This document shows, piece by piece, positions 57,559 to 64,000 of a stretch of 64,000 bases of DNA (position 1 is its first letter; every line of letters begins with the position of its first letter). The translations under genes were made by a program, and so were the position numbers. The notes under the pieces are model-generated. The model did not search any database. It saw only the letters and a list, made by a program, of their open reading frames with translations, and was not told where the DNA came from. The stretch is taken from positions 380,936 to 444,935 of the forward strand of contig NW_005434649.1 in the NCBI RefSeq assembly GCF_000315625.1, written 5' to 3'. Source of the DNA: Guillardia theta CCMP2712 (lineage: Eukaryota > Cryptophyceae > Pyrenomonadales > Geminigeraceae).

Positions 57559-60500
57559 TCAAGTAAACTTCTCGATCGCTGCCATGAGCACCTTCAACCT
57601 CTCCTTGTTCCCTGCCGACCGACCGCAGACCGAGTGGTTGCAAGACGACTGCATCCCAGCAATCGACTTCCTCAGCTGAACGCAGAAGCTCGACGCTTCC
57701 TTGGTGTACTTGGCGTCCTTTCCCCTCATAGTCAGAAGCTGCATGGCGTTTGTGAGCGAGACCGAGAGCTTCTCTATCCCCTCCTCAAGCTCCTGCGCCA
57801 GAGGTAGAGGGAGAACCCGCCAGTGTGCGCAGGTCGCGGCACCGGCACATGTCAGAACTCCGTCCTGAACCTTGTGGTACTCCCATGGCCTCTCCATGTT
57901 CACAGAAGTCCATTCAATCACCTTCCTCCTCAGCACGGAGCATCCGATCCTGACCAGGAGCTCCTCGCCTACCGCCTGCTTGAAGGAGCTGCTGCAATGC
58001 CGGCTCATCAGGATTGCGCTCCCTTCCACCACCAGCTCCTGCACCTCCCCCAGCACAGCAAGGCTCTCCATCCTCCTCCAGAGCACAACAGCGCTCAGGT
58101 TGCCCCCGTGGAACGCTGGCACGCAACCCACGATCTCTGCCGCCTGCTTTTCGGTGATCCACCACACGGAATCAGCGCGCATGCTGATCCTCGAGACATC
58201 GTTCACAGCGTCTGCAAGTCGCTCCTCCTCCCAGAGGCGCTCCAGCCTCGCCAGCGCCAGGATGTCCTCCAGCACGGAGGAGACCAGGAACACTTTGCTC
58301 TCCTCCTCCTCCTCCTCCTCCTGCTCCACCATCTGCACGCTGGTCTCGTCCTCAGAAGCGACGAAGGGATCGGAGGGGCCCACCGAACAAGCTTCGATCT
58401 TCTCCCCGTCCTCGAAGCTGCGAAGTCTTGTCCTGAACTCTCGGCCCTCCATCACGCTCGGTCGCAAGGCCTGCAGCATGGCTCCTCGCAGGCCCCTAGG
58501 GACCTTCTTGAGCCCCCCGAAGAGGAGGAGGAGGAGGAGATCTCGGATGAGCTCGAACGTTCGCACTTTGTCATGAGCATACAGGCAGCGAACAATCGGA
58601 TCCAGCCACTTCCCCTCCTCCTCCCACGCACTGTCGACCTTCCTGCTCCTCCCGCTGCCTTTCTGAGACCAGTCGCTCACCTGCTGCACAACGAGAGCGA
58701 AATGCCCGGCAATGAGCAGGCAGGTGCGCGAGAGAAGTTCCCCGTGCTGGTGCTCGCACAGAGCAAGAGCTCGGTACTCCAGGAGCAGCCTGCACAGCTT
58801 CGAGGAGAGGGCGATAGGCATCGGGCTGCCGATCTTGGGGAAGATTTTCTTGGGGATCAGGTCCTTTTCGAAGCTGTAGCTCGTCCCCCTTCCTCCTCCC
58901 CCCGCCCTGCCCTCCTCCTGCTCCTTCTCCAGCTCCTCCTCCTCAAACAGGAAGTTCTCCCTGCTGGCGATGCTCTTGGACAGGCGCTCGAGCAGGTCAG
59001 CGCAGAGAGGCTTGTTGGGGTCGGAGTCTTTGCGGGAGAAGAACTGGCGCAGCACCGCCATCATGGAGGAGAAGTACTGCTGGGAAACATGCTCGGGCAG
59101 AACTTCGCGCAGGAGCTCGACGAAGAGGTCGTACTCCCTGAGAGGAGCCATGCGCTCGATCATCGCGTCCACCTGCCCCCCAGCTGCCTCGAAGTCCCTC
59201 TGGTACACCTTCGAGCAGAGCTTTCCCAGCTCGTCCTCCAGCTTGTCGAAGCTCTCGAGGACCGAGGATGGGTTCTTCATTCTCCCCGTCATCGTCCTCA
59301 CCATGGCCTTCTTGGGCGACAGCGAGGACATGAGGCGGGGCGGTGGCCGCGCGATGCCGAGCTGACCCTCAGCAGCGGCGAACATCACCTCGAAGGGGCT
59401 GACGTTGGAGAGGTGACAGCCGACGATCTCCGAGGACAGGAGCTTGCTGTCGAGGGCGCAGAGGCGGCAGTGAGGAGGAAGGTTGAGGCTCCACAGCCTC
59501 ACGCTCCCGTCCTCCCCTCCGCTCGCCAGCATCTCCCCGTGGCTCTTCGACCAGGAGATGGAGGTGACGGAGCTGGTGTGCCAGGCTAGGTGGAAGGCCG
59601 GGGCACGAAGCATGCGGAGATCCCAAACCTGCCGATGACGTTGGGGGGGAGAAGAGGGGGAGGAGGAAGGGGATAGAGAGGGAGGGAGGCGAAGTGGACT
59701 GGGGTGTTGGCACAGGCAGGTATGGGGAAGGGGAGAGGAAACGACGAAGAAAGGAGGAAGGGGAGGGGAAGGAACAGAAGGAGGGGGAGAGAGAGAGAGT
59801 TTTGAGGGGAGCGGGGAGTATACAGCAAGACACTAAAATAACAGGAAATCCAGATAGAAGAGAACGGGGGAGCAGGAGGGGTATGAGGTAGGAGCAGGAC
59901 CTTGACGACTCCGTCGCCTCCTCCTGTGGCCATCAGGTTGTCGTCGAGCGGCGATTGCTGAATACAGTTGACCTGAGTAGGAAGAGGGAGTGAGGAGGAG
60001 CTGGCATGTGAAGTGCGGTGCTGATGGCAGGAACAGGACCAGGACAATCAAGAACGCTCTTGACTTTCACAACTCAAGTCGCTCACCGAGGAGGAGTGCG
60101 CGTTCATGAGGTCGAAGGCAAGGCTGCTGGGCACTCGTTCCAGGGTCTCCTCTGACCTCATCAACCTCGTGTCGACGATTGACATCCTTCCCTTGGCCCC
60201 CCCCACCAAGATCCGCTCCTCCCTCATCTTCACCTCACAGCACCGTATGTGAAAGTCTGACAATCGCTCAAGTCAGAGAAGAGCAAAGGTGGCTGATATG
60301 CTGCGATGCTCCAACAAGCAAACATGCAGGCAGCTTACACATGGATACAGACGCGGACGGCCGGCCGGCCGGCAAGCAGGCAAGCAGGCAGGAAGGAACG
60401 AAGGAACGAAGGACTGAGAGCAGAAAGGGTTGAGGAGGGAGATAGAGGATGGAAGGAGGGAGAGCTCAGGGGCGGAGAAACATATCAAGATCGAGTATGA

Positions 60501-61464
60501 CGGGGCAGGTCATGACCTGGGATGCGGCAGAGCCCTATCGGGTCCTTCGGGTTGGTGAGATTCCAAGTCTTGAGCCCGCCTGCTCGACAAGAAGGAGGGG
60601 GAACGTCAGGGCTGGCAGGAGGAGCGTCGGTGGCACCTTGTGCAACAGACGTCAGGAACCAGTCTGACTTGACCCTCCCCAGACTGAGCTGGTGGATCCT
60701 GCCGGGACCTGATGGGCAGTTACTGCTGCAGTCCTACAGTGGGAATCAGGTGTTGCTGCCGACCTCGTCCGTCATCTGTCGCAGATATCTGGTGTGTTGA
60801 GCTGAAATCGATCTTGTCCGCCCCTCTGTCCTTCTTCCAGCGACGAGGGTCTATCGACATGCTGAAGGCAGCAAGGACGAACGTTGGTATCAGCATGGCG
60901 ACAGAACAAAGATTTGGAATGACAAGGAAAGTTACATCTCGATCGACCCTGAGAAGTAGCCAACAGCCAACATGTCATCTAAGGTGCACATGTGAGCAAA
61001 CAACCAGAAACAAGTAGCTGGCAATGCTCAACCTCTCCATGCAGCGATCGACGCTCTCTTCCCGCGCAGTTCCACCGTCTGCGCACCATAAGGTCAAACA
61101 TGTCGCTCTGTCTTCAGCTCCTCCTGACCTGCAAGTGCTCGATGCTGCTGAGCGCGCTCGAAGTCTCCCGCGCTGTTGCCTGATGAAGAGCCAGCGGTCA
61201 CTACCATGCCCAGCTCCAGCCAACCTGACATTCCACCTGAACTTTGGACTTCTCCCTCTCGGAGGTTCGGAAGATGGAGAGGTTGCTGGTATCTTTGTGC
61301 TGGTCGACGACACAAACAGCATCGTGCACGTTGTGTGGGCACATGCATGAAAGATCTGACGGCGATCTCGGATATTTCATGGTAGAGCAGTCGCTATCAG
61401 CACAGACTATCCTCCTGGATCGCAGGCAGTCTGCGCTCCTCCAGGCTGAAAGATCCGCGATCAT
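57559..61464 (-). CDS. WD40-repeat protein with long helical C-terminal region
   Basis: The last exon (about 59620-57559) starts in a WD repeat (WHTSSVTSISWSKSHGEMLASGGEDGSVRLWSL) and continues about 600 residues of mostly helical, Leu/Glu-rich sequence with no recognised domain (for example LEDELGKLCSKVYQRDFEAAGGQVDAMIERM). Upstream exons carry further repeats: NCIQQSPLDDNLMATGGGDGVVKV (about 59970-59897), IRCCEVKMREERILVGGAKGRMSIVDTRL (about 60250-60160), DDMLAVGYFSGSIE (about 60979-60937) and DPRRWKKDRGADKIDFSSTHQIS. Probable first exon from ATG 61464 (MIADLSAWRSADCL), ending near 61250. Exon joins between 60480 and 60840 are unclear. Likely a beta-propeller scaffold; I cannot name the family. 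Confidence 0.65.
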
Positions 61465-61793
61465 GTCGAGGATGGGAAGAGCAAGAGGCTGGAACGAGAG
61501 ACGCGATGAAAGGGGAGGAAGGGGGGGGAGGAAGGGGGGGGAGGGAGGGGGAGGAGGGGGAAGAGGCAGGGGAGGGGGAGAAGAGGATGGATAAGGCAAG
61601 GAAGGGAAAGGGGATGGGGGGTGTGCCTGCAGGAAGGGTGGATAGTAAGAAGTACCGGTGTATTCAAGATAATTTTTCAGGACAAATAAGGGGTGGAATT
61701 TTCGCTCAGGGGTAGGGGTGATTCTGTCGGGGAAACTAGAGGAGGGAAACAAGCAAGGAGTACAACCAGCGTGACCCTGAAGAACTATCACTG

Positions 61794-63781
61794 TCAGTAT
61801 GCGACCAAGGAGGAGGAGGAGGAGGAGGAGGAGAAGCAGGAGGAGAAGCAGGAGGAGCAGGAGGAGCAGATGCTTGCCATGCATTTCATTCTGTTGTCAA
61901 GTCCTGGATAACAGGGTAGGCGAAGCCCTTGTTCTCTCGCACAACTAGCACGGATGGTAAGGAACACCAAACACTCTGGGGTAGGATAACCTTCCAACGC
62001 TTCCAACATTCTCCTGCGTCCATCTAACCACATCATTCCTTCACCATAGGAGAGGGGCTCGATCGGCTGCAGCGACCAGGTGAGCGTCAGGATGGAGAGG
62101 AATGACAACAAACCTTGACAGGGATAGGTTTCAGCTGCATGACGTGGCTTGACTCGGGGTCTCGGCTGGAACAAGCCGGTAAGCGGGAAACGGAGAACAG
62201 AAGAGTGTACTTGAGAAAGGTGAAATGGAATTCGTTTGATAGAGCGTCATTTCCTGTTTTGAGATCAACGATACGAGTCTCAACTCGCACCTGGGGCAAA
62301 CAGAAGAGCTCCAGTCACAAAAAGACAAAGCAGTTTCTAAGATGGTGGACCTGAAATATGCAGGACAAGCCAGGATGCTGGTTTCCCATCAGGATGCTTT
62401 CGTTTGAACCAGTATACACCACGTCCGCTCTAAACTTCACCACATCGCCTATGCTCACAGGCTGCAAGAGGACATCATTCGAATATGCGCACTGTTACGC
62501 AATCTGAAACCAACCCGAGCAAATGACACATCGTCCAGTGCCAGCACTGTCGGCGCCCTGATTGTGGAGGTGAGCTTTCAAATCAACGCGCAGACCACAA
62601 CGGTGGGAAAGTCGACGACTCACCCAAGTCTCCATCCTTGAGGATCCTGCGGACATACCTTGGTCGAGTTTCCTGACGTCGCTGCAAACGTGCACGCTGT
62701 GGCATACGCGAGCTCGTATGCTGAATGCATTCTGCAATATAACAATGAGAGGAATCGAAAGGAATGTGCGAGCAGATACAAGAATCCACCGAACACTTTG
62801 CCAGCACGATTTCGCTCCTTCAAGCATTGTCGATCAGCATGGGAGTCAGATACAAGAAGTAGAGCATGCCTGCGGTTGCATGATGGTCACTGACTGCATC
62901 CTGACAGCAGCCATCGGCAGCCCGTCCGGAATCCCGTCGGGTACAGTCATGGCGCGATGCAGGATTTTCGCTTCCTCCTCAGTTGGCGGAGAAACTTTCA
63001 AACTTCTTTTGCGCTCCTCCTTCCTCACGAGGTTTGCCCTCTCTCCCTCATTGAATCGCTTTTCGTCTTGAGGGGTCTCTAGGATCAGAGGGTTGATCGG
63101 AAAGGCCTTGCCTTTCTGATCGACGCAGACAAACACCATAGAGCATCGAAGCTTGTGTTCAGAATTTGAGACGTCAAGTTCTGACTTCGGAAAGAGACTG
63201 ACGTCTATCTGCAAGGAAGTACGTCCTGCCCACGACACGTTTCCTTCAAGCACAAAGTCTTGTCCAAGATTCAACGTGATCGGGTCGTGAATGTCAAGTC
63301 GGTCAAGAGATGCAGTCACCTATCAAGCGATCCCATCAACCTTAAAACGACCAAAGACACGAACTCACCAGAGTAGGAACAATCGTTTCAGGATCGCCAT
63401 CGTTGCAATGCATGAAAGCTGGAAGGCGATCGTCAGCAACGAGCCTCGGGCATCCTACAAACATCCTCCCACCCTATTCAGATTCTTTCATGGCGTACCT
63501 ATATTGCCAGCAAATGCGTCAATATCCTCCAGCAAGAGCGCGAACCTCAATCCTCCACGGAAGTTGAGGTACTGATCTCTGACCAGCTCGTCGCTGCGCA
63601 CTTTCAGTTCTGCTCGGAGGAAGGAGTCCTTGGGTCTCTTCGGAGGAAACGCATGCTGCATCTTCGACGCGTTCTGCTTGTACTTCTGCATGTCCCATCT
63701 CTGCTGCCATAGTCGAGCCGTCAATCCCGTCCTCACCGACGACACCATCGAGCTCAGCATCCTCCTGGTTCCCCTCGCCAT
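61794..63781 (-). CDS. ACOT9-like mitochondrial acyl-CoA thioesterase (double hot-dog)
   Basis: Hydrolyses acyl-CoAs in mitochondria. Start ATG 63781 opens a basic presequence (MARGTRRMLSSMVSSVRTGL). Exon 1 ends after YLNFRGGLRFALLLEDIDAFAGNI, the first hot-dog motif. The next exons have VLEGNVSWAGRTSLQIDVSL, LRCSMVFVCVDQKGKAFPINPL, FNEGERANLVRKEERKRSLK and IMQPQACSTSC. The second hot-dog domain follows: AYELAYATACTFAATSGNSTKV (near 62680), a segment with VVYTGSNESILMGNQH (about 62420-62370), RVETRIVDLKTGNDALSNEFHFTF, and LSYGEGMMWLDGRRRMLEAL. The order matches ACOT9 end to end. The true C-terminus is uncertain: the open frame runs into a Ser/Cys stretch encoded by a CTCCTC repeat and stops near 61794, but an exon may end earlier. 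Confidence 0.82.
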
Positions 63782-64000
63782 GGTGACTCCGAATCCCATC
63801 CAACGCACAACCCCCTACCCCTACTTTTCCTGCAGACCTGTGGTAAAACCACCCCTGCAGGGAGCACTGTATCAATTGCTTCCACTACCCCATTTTTGGC
63901 CATGGAACAACCCCCACCTTTCCTATTGAGAATTACTGTACAACTATGCCTACACCCTTGGACTTCCACCTACCCACCCTACATTTTAGCTGTTTATAAC
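63782..64000. promoter_or_regulatory. Upstream region of ACOT9-like gene
   Basis: C-rich, with CCCCTACCCCTAC at about 63810-63823, i.e. GTAGGGGTAGGGG on the sense strand just upstream of the ATG, the same word found upstream of mS33 and eIF4G. No gene seen. Confidence 0.35.

Noticed and set aside
57823-59589. 588-residue plus-strand ORF
   Set aside because: Antisense shadow of the WD40 protein's last exon; high GC keeps the opposite frame open, and the protein has no domain.

Overview
The window is nuclear DNA of a flagellated alga with a secondary, red-type plastid, most likely a cryptophyte. Genes are split by spliceosomal introns, many only 45-51 bp long. There is an axonemal dynein heavy chain, so the cell is or was flagellated. 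One protein starts with a signal peptide followed directly by Phe and an Arg/Ser-rich stretch, the bipartite plastid presequence pattern of red secondary plastids. Mitochondrial presequences are also visible. The lineage is inferred; no rRNA or organelle gene is present to settle it. I saw no tRNA, rRNA or CRISPR array.

Layout: 0.76-4.87 kb, a Mutator-like transposon (MULE) with terminal inverted repeats, whose multi-exon product joins a MULE transposase to a Ulp1-type cysteine protease. 5.1-6.05 kb, an AT-rich orphan ORF and a hexanucleotide repeat. 6.32-7.78 kb, a plastid-targeted UVR-methyltransferase. 8.1-8.7 kb, UXT prefoldin-like (minus). 9.7-12.55 kb, a membrane-anchored coiled-coil protein (minus). 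12.6-16.6 kb, mostly intergenic, with an extremely GC-rich island. 16.6-30.45 kb, an 11-exon inner-arm dynein heavy chain (minus). 31.1-36.97 kb, eIF4G (minus). 38.4-44.46 kb, a coiled-coil protein in many small exons (plus), interrupted by a 212-bp assembly gap and an AT-rich virus-like fragment. 44.56-46.75 kb, a THUMP-type RNA methyltransferase (minus) with an intron made almost entirely of (CTG)98. 47.7-53.0 kb, a large inverted repeat around a gene with two Zn2Cys6 clusters, with decayed copies of that gene in both arms. 53.1-63.8 kb, a dense run: mitoribosomal protein mS33 (plus), PTGR3/ZADH2-like reductase (minus), DUF2064-type transferase (plus), WD40 protein (minus), ACOT9-like thioesterase (minus).

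The genes are unrelated housekeeping and flagellar genes, not a pathway. The unusual content is in mobile and repetitive DNA: the MULE-protease fusion, the palindromic zinc-cluster locus, the virus-like fragment, and intron repeats that are oriented with transcription and resemble splice signals (purine runs after donors, CTGAC/TGCTGA arrays, CTCCTG pyrimidine tracts before acceptors, and the CTG intron whose two ends are complementary). Exon boundaries come from reading GT...AG sites and checking frame by eye; for the dynein all 11 exons join to a length divisible by three.
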